Assembly (NCBI RefSeq): GCF_000988205.1
Contig: NZ_LAYQ01000016.1
Coordinates: 62,001 to 126,000 of the forward strand
Length of the DNA stretch: 64,000 nucleotides
Reading direction: 5' to 3'
Source of the DNA: Corynebacterium minutissimum
Lineage (GTDB): Bacteria > Actinomycetota > Actinomycetes > Mycobacteriales > Mycobacteriaceae
Made by a program: the position numbers and the translations under genes. Below are positions 40,703 to 49,562 of the stretch, piece by piece (the first letter of the stretch is position 1; each line of letters begins with the position of its first letter). Under the pieces are notes generated by a model. That model was not told where the DNA came from. It made no database searches and saw only the letters and a list, made by a program, of their open reading frames with translations.

Positions 40703-42046
40703 CTAGACAGCGGCAACGACGGCAGCAAGCTTGCCCGCTACCTTGCGTGCCTGCTCCTTTTCAGCTGCTTCCACCATGACGCGGAAGAGCTCCTCTGTGC
40801 CTGAGGGGCGCAGCAGGACGCGGCCCGTATCACCAAGCTCTGCCTCGGCGGCGGCAATAGCTTCCTTGACTTCGGGGGCATTGAGGATGACCGCCTTATC
40901 GGACACCGGCACGTTGATGAGCACCTGCGGCAATACCGTCATCACGGAGGCCAGCTCCTTAAGGGTCTTGCCGGACTTAGCCATGCGCGCCATGATGGAC
41001 AGTCCCGTCAGTGTGCCATCGCCAGTGGTGCAATCATCCGGCAGCACGACGTGACCGGACTGCTCGCCGCCCAGGGAGAAATCACCGCGGTTGAGCTCCT
41101 CCAGCACGTAGCGATCCCCCACGGCGGTTTCCTTGACCTCAATGCCCTGCTCCTGCATCGCCAGCTTCAGCCCCAGGTTCGACATCACGGTGGCCACCAG
41201 GGTGTTGAAGCGGAGGTCGTTCTCTTCCTTCATGCCCACCGCGAGGATCGCCATGATCTGGTCACCGTCAACGACGTTGCCCTCAGCATCGACGGCTAGG
41301 CAACGGTCAGCGTCACCGTCGTGGGCCAGGCCCAGATCAGCGCCGTGCTCGACGACGGCCTCCTGAGTCTTCTCAATGTGGGTCGAACCGCAGTCCTCGT
41401 TGATGTTGAAGGCATTGGGCTTGTTGTGGATAGCAATGACCTCAGCGCCCGCTGCCTCATAGGCCTGCGGAGCAACCTTGGAGGCAGCACCGTTTGCGGT
41501 GTCGACGACAACCTTGATACCGCTCAGATCCGTGGTGACGACCTCTGCTAGGTGCTTGAGGTAGCGCTCCCGGCCGTCGGGGGCCTCCGAAATAATGCGA
41601 CCAATCTTGGTCCCCGTGGGCCCACCGTCGGTGAGGTTGTCCATGGCAGCCTGGATGCGGTCTTCCACCTCATCCGGCAGCTTCTTGCCGCCCGCGGAAA
41701 AGAACTTGATGCCATTGTCCGGCATCGGGTTGTGGGAGGCGGAAATCATCACGCCGAGGTCCGCCCCAAAATCATCGGTGAGGAATGCGATGGCCGGGGT
41801 CGGCAGCACGCCGATGCGCACGACGTCGACGCCGCGTGAGGCCAAGCCCGAGGCAATCGCCGCATCCAACATCTCGCCCGACACACGCGGGTCGCGCCCA
41901 ATAATCGCCAGCGGGCGGCGCTCGTAGGACTCCCGGTCCGAGGTCAGCACCTCCGCCGCTGCCTGCCCTAGGCGCAAAGCCAGAATGGGAGTGAGCTTCT
42001 TGTTCGCGAGGCCGCGAACTCCATCGGTTCCAAAAAGTCGAGTCAT
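40703..42046 (-). CDS. glmM: Phosphoglucosamine mutase
   Basis: The 447-residue enzyme converts GlcN-6-P to GlcN-1-P. The phosphorylated serine is in [16 protein letters not shown] near residue 103, the metal loop is [12 protein letters not shown] near 245, the sugar loop [12 protein letters not shown], and the phosphate loop [16 protein letters not shown] near the C-terminus. The start [12 protein letters not shown] is typical. Full length. With glmS it supplies UDP-GlcNAc precursors, although an EspC-like operon lies between the two. Confidence 0.96.
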   Translation of the reverse strand: MTRLFGTDGVRGLANKKLTPILALRLGQAAAEVLTSDRESYERRPLAIIGRDPRVSGEMLDAAIASGLASRGVDVVRIGVLPTPAIAFLTDDFGADLGVMISASHNPMPDNGIKFFSAGGKKLPDEVEDRIQAAMDNLTDGGPTGTKIGRIISEAPDGRERYLKHLAEVVTTDLSGIKVVVDTANGAASKVAPQAYEAAGAEVIAIHNKPNAFNINEDCGSTHIEKTQEAVVEHGADLGLAHDGDADRCLAVDAEGNVVDGDQIMAILAVGMKEENDLRFNTLVATVMSNLGLKLAMQEQGIEVKETAVGDRYVLEELNRGDFSLGGEQSGHVVLPDDCTTGDGTLTGLSIMARMAKSGKTLKELASVMTVLPQVLINVPVSDKAVILNAPEVKEAIAAAEAELGDTGRVLLRPSGTEELFRVMVEAAEKEQARKVAGKLAAVVAAV

Positions 42047-42200
42047 AGTTGTTTATTATGCCCGCTCCCCCTTGCCTGGCGCAGGTCGGCTCGTTCTTGT
42101 TGTGTAGACTTCTTCCCACCTTCTGCCCTGTGAGCAGGGCCGGTGGGGAGTTTCCCCAGTTAACGCGCGCGCTGGGCCGTCCTCTGCTTGAATAATCACC

Positions 42201-42749
42201 ATGTCCTATGCGAAAGGCTTGACTCGCGTGAGGGAGTCGAAGGGAGTGAAACTCTTCAAAGCCCTCACCGATGGTGTGCTCACCAAGTTCAACATGGCGG
42301 TACTCGTTGTCGCAGCGCTATTTCTGGTGCTCGGAAATACCGAGCCCGCGGAAACGGAAGAACCTGCAGTCATCGCTCCGGGCGAAACGGTGGAGTTGCA
42401 GCAGGCCCAGGTGGTCGTCGATAAGCCCCGCGTCGAGGCCGGCCAAGTCCACGTCACCGCCACGTTCCTCAACACCCAAGACACCGCCTTCACGGACTAC
42501 CAACAGATGTTTAGCCTTACCCGCAATGGTGAGCCTATCCCCTTTGAGCAGTTCTCCATCGCGCCTTCACTGGAGAACGGGGCGGTGACCAGGCCCAACC
42601 CCGGGGTTCCCTTCGCCGTCGACATCACCGTCGACGATGCCCCCGGAACAGCGCTTGTTCTCAACGATCTGACGGTGCGCAAATCCAGCCTGGACATGTC
42701 CTACCGCTGGTTTGACCCCACCCCCGTAGCAGAGATGGAGTTGGCATGA
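42201..42749 (+). CDS. Membrane-anchored protein, unknown function (1 of 3)
   Basis: The 182-residue protein has a basic N-terminus, one membrane helix (MAVLVVAALFLVLG, about residues 32-45) and an outer beta-rich domain with a conserved-looking HVTATFLNTQDTAF segment that resembles an Ig-like fold. First of three genes overlapping by four bases each (ATGA), all with one N-terminal helix and an extracytoplasmic domain. The start could also be a GTG about 15 codons in. No family recognised. Confidence 0.65.
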   Translation: MSYAKGLTRVRESKGVKLFKALTDGVLTKFNMAVLVVAALFLVLGNTEPAETEEPAVIAPGETVELQQAQVVVDKPRVEAGQVHVTATFLNTQDTAFTDYQQMFSLTRNGEPIPFEQFSIAPSLENGAVTRPNPGVPFAVDITVDDAPGTALVLNDLTVRKSSLDMSYRWFDPTPVAEMELA

Positions 42750-43300
42750 CCCACCGCAAATCTTCCTCCCTGCCCCTGCTCAACCGCAAGAAGGTCCCCA
42801 TGATCGCCGTGGCCGCAGCGATCACCTCCCTGGGCATCTTCATTAGTGACCAGATGCCCGATCCGCGCGAGGTGGAATTCTCCCACTTTGAGTACACCGA
42901 CGAAATACCCGGGCACACCCGCATTAGCCAGGTAGACGTCCACACTCGCCCGCTGGCGTCTGGAGACTACGCGGAATTCACCGGTACTCTGCCCGAGGGC
43001 GAGGAGCTCAGTGAGCTGTATGAAGTAGCCGTCGATTTCACGCTGGAGCGCACTCACTCCTACCCCCTGAGCCTGAAATTAGAAGACTCCGAGGGCCGTG
43101 TTTTCCGCACGACCACACCGCAATGCGACGCCGAGGTCGTCTCCCTCCCCATGACATGTACCAGTCTCTTTGTACTCCCAGAGGATTCGCTGGGCCCCGC
43201 CACGCTGGCGCTAGAGGTGGAGAATCTCCTCGGCGACTTCCACCAACAACCGGTCCCCATGGGCAAGGAACTTCACACAGCCGTGGAGGTTAAAGCATGA
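42746..43300 (+). CDS. Membrane-anchored protein, unknown function (2 of 3)
   Basis: The 184-residue protein has a basic start, a membrane helix (VPMIAVAAAITSLGIFI, about residues 18-34) and an outer domain. Two cysteines in the outer domain (TTTPQCDAEVV and PMTCTSLFVLP) are about 15 residues apart and may form a disulfide. Overlaps both neighbours by ATGA. No family recognised. Confidence 0.65.
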   Translation: MTHRKSSSLPLLNRKKVPMIAVAAAITSLGIFISDQMPDPREVEFSHFEYTDEIPGHTRISQVDVHTRPLASGDYAEFTGTLPEGEELSELYEVAVDFTLERTHSYPLSLKLEDSEGRVFRTTTPQCDAEVVSLPMTCTSLFVLPEDSLGPATLALEVENLLGDFHQQPVPMGKELHTAVEVKA

Positions 43301-43977
43301 CGTCCCAAGACACAGCATCGAAGAAGGCCTCGAAGGCGTGGTGGTGGGCAGCAACTCTTCCGGCGCTCGCGATCATGGTGGCGGCCTCCTCCTCCGTCAT
43401 GGTGCACGGATACCGACCGCTGTCGGTCCATTCGACCGTCGAGGCCACCAAGCAAGAGCCCGCCGAGTTCAGCTTTGATTATCAGCTAGACCAGGACACC
43501 GCCCAGCGCTCGGCGACGGTCACCCTGGCCGCCATCGACAAGGCAGACCCCTCCGAATTCGGCTCCCTTTATGCCGACAAGAACCTCATGGATCCCCCTG
43601 CGCTCCCCGGGGACACCGCACTCTACAAGGCCACCGTGGACTGGCATGCGGATCCGGAAAGCCCACTTGAAGGATGCGAGGTCGGGCTCCGTGACGGCCA
43701 AGGGATCGAGCAACCTGTCCGCCTCGTGTTGTCCCCGCAGGACGTGCCGACCGATATGCCCGCCGCCTTCCCCAACCTCTGTGAACCCGAAGGGGCTGCG
43801 GGGCCGATGGCCATCAATCCTTTCGAACTAGATGCCAATATCCTCCCCGAGCCCAGCGCGCGGCCGGCTGAATGGGAGATGACGTACTACTTCGTCACCA
43901 ACGCCGATTTCGAGCCTTCCGAATTATTCGTCACCTGGGGCGCCCCTTATGAGGTGCGCCTGCGCACAGGCGCTTAG
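43297..43977 (+). CDS. Membrane-anchored protein, unknown function (3 of 3)
   Basis: The 226-residue protein has an N-terminal helix (WWWAATLPALAIMVAASSSV, about residues 12-31) and an outer domain with two Cys (EGCEVGLRDG and AFPNLCEPEG). It ends the plus-strand trio and is convergent with the next gene, whose stop overlaps its own. The three proteins probably act together in the envelope (inference from operon and shared layout). Confidence 0.65.
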   Translation: MTSQDTASKKASKAWWWAATLPALAIMVAASSSVMVHGYRPLSVHSTVEATKQEPAEFSFDYQLDQDTAQRSATVTLAAIDKADPSEFGSLYADKNLMDPPALPGDTALYKATVDWHADPESPLEGCEVGLRDGQGIEQPVRLVLSPQDVPTDMPAAFPNLCEPEGAAGPMAINPFELDANILPEPSARPAEWEMTYYFVTNADFEPSELFVTWGAPYEVRLRTGA

Positions 43978-44651
43978 AAGCCTTCTGCGCGGACAACCGC
44001 CTCAACGTCCTCCGCGCCCGGATCGGTCTTGTTCCACGGCCACGACACCATTACCTTCTCTTCTGGGTAGTAGACGAAAATGTCGCCACCGCCGAATCCA
44101 TCCTTGCCCCATTCGTTGACGAGGACTTCCGGGGCGGAACCATTCGCCTCGCGAACAGTACGGGTCGACGTCTGGAAGGCATCATCGTGATAATCGGGCA
44201 AGGCTCTGTACATCTCTTCGGCCTCCTCCCCAATGACAATGTCCCGCGGACTATGGAATGTCATGAGCCCCTCAGCGTCCTGCTCCTTGGTAAGCCACGG
44301 CTTGCAGGAATAGCCGTGGGCTCCTTCTAGCAGAGCATTCTCGGATTGCAGCGGTGCTTCGGTACACAGGGCGATCTTCTCAATGAAGGCCTCCGGCAAG
44401 ACGTCCGCGGTCTCAGGGCGCAGGTTCACGATGTGGTCCTCCCGCAGGTCCGGACGCGCCAGCTCCTCGCTGGACCCGCGCCTGTTGATCTGCTCAACCA
44501 TAATCCCGCCAGCAATCAACACCACCGCGACAACCAGGGTGAGAATGTTGAGCTTGCGCGCGCTGATGTGGGTATCAGGATCGGTCGTGGCTTCTGCGCG
44601 ATCCACGTCACCGGCTTGAGTGTGCTCAGTAGTCTGTGTCACCGATTCCAC
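43974..44651 (-). CDS. Membrane-anchored protein, unknown function
   Basis: The 225-residue protein has an acidic, Thr-rich cytosolic N-terminus of about 33 residues, one helix (LNILTLVVAVVLIAGGIMV) and an outer domain with a Cys pair (ALCTEAPLQ and YSCKPWLTKEQD) and a Trp-rich end (MVSWPWNKTDPGAED). The GTG start directly follows the stop of the upstream 480-residue membrane protein, so the two are co-transcribed. No family recognised. Confidence 0.65.
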   Translation of the reverse strand: MESVTQTTEHTQAGDVDRAEATTDPDTHISARKLNILTLVVAVVLIAGGIMVEQINRRGSSEELARPDLREDHIVNLRPETADVLPEAFIEKIALCTEAPLQSENALLEGAHGYSCKPWLTKEQDAEGLMTFHSPRDIVIGEEAEEMYRALPDYHDDAFQTSTRTVREANGSAPEVLVNEWGKDGFGGGDIFVYYPEEKVMVSWPWNKTDPGAEDVEAVVRAEGF

Positions 44652-46094
44652 CTACTTCTCTCCCGCCTGGCTCGCTGGGACGGCAGATTCAGCGTCCGGC
44701 TCTTCGCCTTGGTTTTCGTCGGTGCTCTCATCTGCGTCCTCCGCCTCGGCGTACTCAGCGTTGAGGAAGCGGTCCAGCGCGGCTACCACCAGCGGGAGCG
44801 CAACGAGGAAGTACACGGCTCGGGCAAAAACCAGCGCATAAGGCTCAAGCCCAATGGTGATGGTCCCCAGCGCCAGCGGTTTGATGATGGCACGCAGGGC
44901 ATAGACTACGCCCAGCTCAGCGCCCGAAGCCAAGACGAAGACGAGGCAGAAGGTCAGCATGGGGACCGCACCGGCGACTGCCAGCGTCTTGAAATTGCGC
45001 CACGCATTACGGAAGGGGCCGACGAGTGGCTGCGCGGCGTTGTCCAGCATGTCTCGCGTCGTTCGGAAGGCTGCTTCCGAATAGCGACGCCCATAATCGG
45101 CCCACATCTTCTGCTCGGCATGCGGGGAGAGCTTTCCTCGTTCGGCGGGACCTTCGATGGGGGCATCGGCTACCGTCTGCAGGGGCGGTACCGCGTCCTC
45201 CTCGCCTGACGTGTCCGGCTCAGAACTGTCCTTCTCTCTGGTCAGGCTCGTGTTGTAGACCACCGCGCCGAGGGTCAGCCATGCGAAGGGCACGACGATA
45301 AAGTTGCCGATTTGCGCCGCGTTATTCCACAGCCACCCAATCACCGCACCAATGACCCAGGTGTGGGCGACAATCCAATCCTTCGCCGTGACAATAGAGT
45401 CCCATACGGGGCCAATGCCTTGCCGGCTAAGAATCCACACACGGACCTTCTCAAAATTGCTGGTGATGCTTAGCGACGCCGTGGCCATCCACAGCACCTC
45501 CAGGTACGCGGCCGCAGTGGCCACGCCAAAGGCGCGCTCCCCCAACTGCAGCGCACCAATGAGTTTGCGCAGCACCACGATAGAAATGAGAAACCCTGCA
45601 AATAGCCATCCGGAGTTTATGAACGAGCGCCCGAAATCATAATCGAGAAAGCTGGTGGCCACCTCGATGGTCACGGAGTCGTAGACAAAGGTCCGCGCGT
45701 CGTCGCGCAACAGACCGTGGGAGGAATACACGGTGAGGAACGGGATGAGGAGGCCACCGACGGTCAGCAGCGTGGTCTTATCCAGTTTGCTAAAGCGGGT
45801 CTCGCCGCCAAAGAACTCCATGGACGGCTGCATGATCCAAAAGCACACGATGACGCCGGTCATCACAGAAAGCGGCGCAAAGGGGAAGATGAGCGTGGCG
45901 GCCAACGGCGAATACTCAGAAATAACCACCGCCAACCACAGCACCGCCGCGCGCACGGCCAGCGACAGGCAAATCACCGTGATCAGCTGCGGCAGGTACC
46001 GCCACAGCAGCTTTGCTGCGTCCAAGGGGACTGATAGTGCGTCCCGCGCGCTCTCAAGAATGACTTTCACGCCGCTTAGTATAAGGAGAATCAC
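44652..46094 (-). CDS. Polytopic membrane protein, unknown function
   Basis: The 480-residue protein has about eight to ten membrane segments in an N-terminal block (about 30-280), a charged cytosolic loop (about 290-345, with HAEQKMWADYGRRYSEAAFR), further helices near 370-440 and an acidic C-terminal tail rich in Glu/Asp. Pairs with the single-pass gene at 43974. The five genes at 42.2-46.1 kb sit between glmM and rpsI and look like one envelope module with two facing operons. No family recognised. Confidence 0.65.
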   Translation of the reverse strand: MILLILSGVKVILESARDALSVPLDAAKLLWRYLPQLITVICLSLAVRAAVLWLAVVISEYSPLAATLIFPFAPLSVMTGVIVCFWIMQPSMEFFGGETRFSKLDKTTLLTVGGLLIPFLTVYSSHGLLRDDARTFVYDSVTIEVATSFLDYDFGRSFINSGWLFAGFLISIVVLRKLIGALQLGERAFGVATAAAYLEVLWMATASLSITSNFEKVRVWILSRQGIGPVWDSIVTAKDWIVAHTWVIGAVIGWLWNNAAQIGNFIVVPFAWLTLGAVVYNTSLTREKDSSEPDTSGEEDAVPPLQTVADAPIEGPAERGKLSPHAEQKMWADYGRRYSEAAFRTTRDMLDNAAQPLVGPFRNAWRNFKTLAVAGAVPMLTFCLVFVLASGAELGVVYALRAIIKPLALGTITIGLEPYALVFARAVYFLVALPLVVAALDRFLNAEYAEAEDADESTDENQGEEPDAESAVPASQAGEK

Positions 46095-46116
46095 ACCAGT
46101 GCGCTGCCCGAACGGG

Positions 46117-46156
46117 GAAAGCCGCCACCTCCCCCGAAAGGGAAGCAGCGGCTTTC
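46117..46156 (-). terminator. rpsI terminator
   Basis: GAAAGCCGC (46117-46125) pairs with GCGGCTTTC (46148-46156) just past the rpsI stop. On the minus strand an inner CCCTTTC/GGGGG stretch adds to the stem. Confidence 0.7.
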
Positions 46157-46178
46157 GAAAATGCAGTATGCGCGAAGA

Positions 46179-46715
46179 TTAACGCTTGGAGTACTGCGGG
46201 GCACGACGTGCCTTGTGCAGACCAGCCTTCTTGCGCTCCACGGCACGAGCATCACGGGTGAGCAGGCCAGCCTTCTTCAGGGCCTGGCGGTCAGCCGGGT
46301 TGTAGATGTTCAGTGCGCGGGCGATAGCCAGACGCAGGGCGCCGGCCTGGCCGGTCGGGCCACCACCGGTGACGGTGACCTTGAGGTCAAACTGGCCCTC
46401 GCGCTCGAGGATGGTCAGCGGCTGCAGGATGTCCTGCTGGTGCAGCTTGTTCGGGAAGTACTCGTCAAAGGCACGGCCGTTGACAGAGATGTTGCCGGAA
46501 CCAGCGACGAGGCGGACACGAGCGATGGCGCGCTTACGGCGGCCAACGGTCTGAATCGGGCCCTCGTGGATAGCCGGGGCAGCGGTCTCAACCTCAGCCT
46601 CGGTGTCGGTTGCCAGGGAATCACCGATGGTGTTGGTGAACTCCTCGGTAGCGGCGGTTGCTGCAGCGATGTCGGCAGCGTCGGCTACATTGTTGTCGAT
46701 GTTCTGCTCGGTCAT
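46179..46715 (-). CDS. rpsI: 30S ribosomal protein S9
   Basis: The 178-residue S9 has an acidic N-terminal extension of about 55 residues, as in other actinobacteria, before the core [19 protein letters not shown]. The C-terminus ends in the decoding-site contact [11 protein letters not shown]. Directly follows rplM with overlapping ends, the near-universal rplM-rpsI operon. Confidence 0.97.
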   Translation of the reverse strand: MTEQNIDNNVADAADIAAATAATEEFTNTIGDSLATDTEAEVETAAPAIHEGPIQTVGRRKRAIARVRLVAGSGNISVNGRAFDEYFPNKLHQQDILQPLTILEREGQFDLKVTVTGGGPTGQAGALRLAIARALNIYNPADRQALKKAGLLTRDARAVERKKAGLHKARRAPQYSKR

Positions 46716-47158
46716 TACTGTGCCACCTGCTTAAACTCAAAGGTTTCCGGCTTCTGGCCGGCGTACGGGTGCTCCTCGCCCACGAAAACGTGCAGCTTCT
46801 TGATGGAGGCGTTGGAAAGCTTGTTGTGCGGCATCATGCCCTTCACAGCTTCCTCGATAACGCGGACCGGGTTGGCGTCCAGGGACTGACCAAGGGTCAT
46901 GGACTTCAGGCCGCCCGGGTAACCGGAGTGGCGGTAGCGCATCTCGCGCTCGCGCTTGTTGGAAGAAATGTGGATCTTGTCCGCATTCAGGATGATGATG
47001 TGGTCGCCGCAATCAACGTTCGGTGCGTACTGGGGCTTGTGCTTACCGCGCAGCATGTCAGCCACGGTGGAAGCAAGCTTGCCCAGAACCACGTCGGTAG
47101 CGTCGATGACGTACCACTTGCGGGTGATGTCACCGCTCTTCGGGTGGAAAGTAGACAA
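46715..47158 (-). CDS. rplM: 50S ribosomal protein L13
   Basis: The 147-residue L13 has core motifs [19 protein letters not shown] and [17 protein letters not shown]. The start is the rare TTG at 47158 (STFHPKSGD follows). AAGGAG is well spaced and the product then matches the corynebacterial length. The open frame upstream to 47296 has no ribosome site and no family sequence. Confidence 0.95.
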   Translation of the reverse strand: MSTFHPKSGDITRKWYVIDATDVVLGKLASTVADMLRGKHKPQYAPNVDCGDHIIILNADKIHISSNKREREMRYRHSGYPGGLKSMTLGQSLDANPVRVIEEAVKGMMPHNKLSNASIKKLHVFVGEEHPYAGQKPETFEFKQVAQ

Positions 47159-47595
47159 AATGACTCCTTGAAAGTCTGTCTCGGAACTGCCGGCCAACGC
47201 TATGTAAGCCCCTACGCGGTACATACAGCGGCCGGTGGAGACCTGCAGCACGCGCGCACCCACGTAGACGCGGGTGCGGACACATAGGTGTTTCACTTTA
47301 GTATGAGGCTGTTTGAAAACCCAAAACGCCGATATCGCCCCTCACCAACGCCTCCATCCCCAGATACTTCGGGGTGGGGGTAGAGACAGAAACGTTGATG
47401 AGAAGCGATACCGGCGCCTTTCACTAGGTGGGCGGAAAGTGCTGACTGTGAGGTGGTGCGTCCAGCCCTTCCATTGACTGCACCCCCTCTCCTAGCCCTT
47501 CACGCCTTCCTCCACGCCACCCACCGCTCATGGTTGTGAATGGTGATGGAAGACTGCGCCCATACTCCTAGCGAAAGACCCGCAGTCGAGACGGT
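47159..47595. other. rplM leader and gap to the esx genes
   Basis: About 440 bases with no supported gene. A GC-rich stem GCACCC/GGGTGC around 47255-47278 sits in the rplM leader, where ribosomal-protein operons often carry autoregulatory structures; I cannot assign one. The stretch 47300-47595 shows nothing clear. Confidence 0.45.
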
Positions 47596-47883
47596 TTAGC
47601 CCCAGCTAGCGGCGGCGCGGCGGTTGACGTCACTCATATTGTCATTGCCCTGGGACACCGTGGTGGAGATGGTCGCTAGCACCGTGTTGAGCTCGGCGGC
47701 AGCTTTATCCCACTTGGCCTGCGCCGCGTTATATGCGGCGGCGCTTTCTCCCTCCCATGTCGATACCATCGGCTGCAGGGTGGCCTTAAGGTCACCGAGG
47801 AGCCCGTTGATGCGGCCGGAGGTGGAGTTGATGTCGGCGGCGGCACCAGCGATGGCGCCAAACTGATACTTAATTCCAGACAT
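47596..47883 (-). CDS. esxA: WXG100 protein EsxA-like
   Basis: The 95-residue type VII secretion substrate has two helices around the WxG turn (VSTWEGESAAAYNAAQ, about residues 41-56). The C-terminal region reads GNDNMSDVNRRAAASWG. It probably heterodimerises with the neighbouring EsxB-like protein and is exported by the ESX machinery. Length and position beside rplM match the corynebacterial ESX-4-type locus. Confidence 0.88.
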   Translation of the reverse strand: MSGIKYQFGAIAGAAADINSTSGRINGLLGDLKATLQPMVSTWEGESAAAYNAAQAKWDKAAAELNTVLATISTTVSQGNDNMSDVNRRAAASWG

Positions 47884-47954
47884 TGCGTGTTCCTTATCTT
47901 CTGTGTGCTCGTGTGTGGTTCAGTGCGTACGGCTATAGGAGGCTGCGGCTCTGT

Positions 47955-48272
47955 TTAAAGGGCCAGGCCCGCGCCGCCGACGTTGTCGAAGGACTGGGCG
48001 TTATCTGCCTCGACCGAATCAAAGTTGCGGGCATTGTCCCTGATGTTGTCGCTGATGGCGGTCAGTGCCTCACGCAGCTGCTGTGCGGAGGAGTTGTAGC
48101 GCTGCATCAGGTTGTCAAAGGAAACCTGCGCGCGGCCTGCCCAGCTGGCGCGGACGGAGTCCACAACTCCCTGCAGACGGGTGAGCTCACCCTGTACCTC
48201 GTCATTGGTGGAGTCGACGCGGCCGGCGGTGGCCACCATTACGTCGGCTTCTGTGCGGAACGTTTGAGTCAT
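47955..48272 (-). CDS. esxB: WXG100 protein EsxB-like
   Basis: The 105-residue CFP-10-like partner has WxG in RASWAGRAQVSFDNLMQRY near residue 43, flanked by two long helices, and a flexible C-terminal tail that in this family carries the export signal. ATG 48272 is used (TQTFRTEADVMVA follows); an earlier ATG at 48308 has no support. Encoded upstream of esxA in the same direction. Confidence 0.88.
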   Translation of the reverse strand: MTQTFRTEADVMVATAGRVDSTNDEVQGELTRLQGVVDSVRASWAGRAQVSFDNLMQRYNSSAQQLREALTAISDNIRDNARNFDSVEADNAQSFDNVGGAGLAL

Positions 48273-48449
48273 TGTTCTCTCCCTTTCTTTGTTCCCTACC
48301 TGGGGCATGCCCTTTTACTACGGGGCCTGATGTGTGTTTCTTTCCCCCCGAGAAGCACCCTGTGTCCTTCTCACCCTTATTGGACTGAGTTAGTGGCGCA
48401 TCGGTTCCCACCGGTTTCAAAGTTTTTAATTTTTCTGGCTTGCCGCTGC

Positions 48450-49562
48450 TTAGTCCTTCTTAACCAGCGATTCCGCCGCCATTCGGCACGCTGCCTTCTG
48501 CACCACGTTGGGCTCGAACTTGGTGTGGCAGCCCACGGACATCTGGTGGCCTTTGTCCTCCCACATCATCCAGGTCACCCGCGAGCCATCGCCGGGGTCC
48601 TCGGTATAGGTCAGCCGCCCGGACTCCTCTACCGGATCACGGAGGGCGGGATCGGATTCGATCTGCTCCTTGATCTCCGCAAAAAGGACGTCAACGGGCA
48701 CGTTGAAAAGCGGATCTGCAGCGACAAGGATCCGCAGGTTGGGATCCTCACCGGCCGCGGTAACGAGCCCATCTTCCACGCTGGTACGAAAACCCTGTGG
48801 CAAGACCAAGGACATCCCTTCCACGTCGATGGCTTGTTGGCCCGGACGCAGCTGCGCACTGCCGGTATCCCCGGGCGAGCCTTGCGTCCCGCCCTCCTCA
48901 GTCGGCGCGTCCGAGCTCTGGGTCGGGGCCGTACCCGGCGAATGGGCAGCACTGGAAGTACTTACCGCCGTCTGGTGTGGTGTCGCGGCTGCTAAGGCTG
49001 CGTCTTTGCGTCCCACGGCCCACCAGGACACCCCGGCCACGACGAGCACCATGACCGCAATGGCGATATAGAAGGGGTCGATGCCTCCCACGAGCGCAGA
49101 AAGGCGGTGTGGTGTCGCGCGATGGGAGCGTCGCGCGCGCGTGGCTCGCGGCCGCTCAGCTGTCACGGTGTCTGCATGGCCCTCGTCGTGCCCGTCCACA
49201 ACCGCCCTTGTAAGAGTCGGTGTTTGTTCCACCACGGGCGGCGATGGTTCTGTTTCCACTACCGTCGCGCCCGCGCCGGTCAGTTGGCGGCGCAGGATGC
49301 TCACTGCCTCGTCAGTGATGTCCGTACCGGATGGATCCGCTACCACCTCGGCGCTTACCTCCGGCCACTCCGCCCCGCAGACCTTTTCTGCCTGGTCAAG
49401 GACGGCGTCGAGCGCCCAGCCTTCGGCGATACCAGTGCCGGGTAAGTCGTAGCGGTAGATCGTCTCCGGCCCCTCATAGATCGTGGCGGCGTCGAGCACC
49501 GTGATAACGAGTGTGGTCTCTGGCGTAGTCGACGGTGTGCGCAGTGCATGAGTCGCGGTCAT
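48450..49562 (-). CDS. Type VII secretion-associated membrane protein
   Basis: The 370-residue protein is of the T7SS-associated type found beside eccC/esx genes in actinobacteria. A cytosolic N-terminal domain of about 105 residues (TLVITVLDAATIYEGPETIY) resembles an ESX chaperone/actin-like piece. One membrane helix follows (YIAIAVMVLVVAGVSWWAV, about 163-181), a Ser/Thr/Pro linker, and an outer domain (QAIDVEGMSLVLPQGFRTS ... VTWMMWEDKGHQMSVGC) with two Cys. The start overlaps the eccC stop by four bases, so the two are coupled. Confidence 0.78.
   Translation of the reverse strand: MTATHALRTPSTTPETTLVITVLDAATIYEGPETIYRYDLPGTGIAEGWALDAVLDQAEKVCGAEWPEVSAEVVADPSGTDITDEAVSILRRQLTGAGATVVETEPSPPVVEQTPTLTRAVVDGHDEGHADTVTAERPRATRARRSHRATPHRLSALVGGIDPFYIAIAVMVLVVAGVSWWAVGRKDAALAAATPHQTAVSTSSAAHSPGTAPTQSSDAPTEEGGTQGSPGDTGSAQLRPGQQAIDVEGMSLVLPQGFRTSVEDGLVTAAGEDPNLRILVAADPLFNVPVDVLFAEIKEQIESDPALRDPVEESGRLTYTEDPGDGSRVTWMMWEDKGHQMSVGCHTKFEPNVVQKAACRMAAESLVKKD

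Noticed and set aside
47883..48995. 370-codon ORF antisense to esxB and the T7SS-associated gene
   Set aside because: Overlaps well-supported genes completely and shows no coherent protein features.
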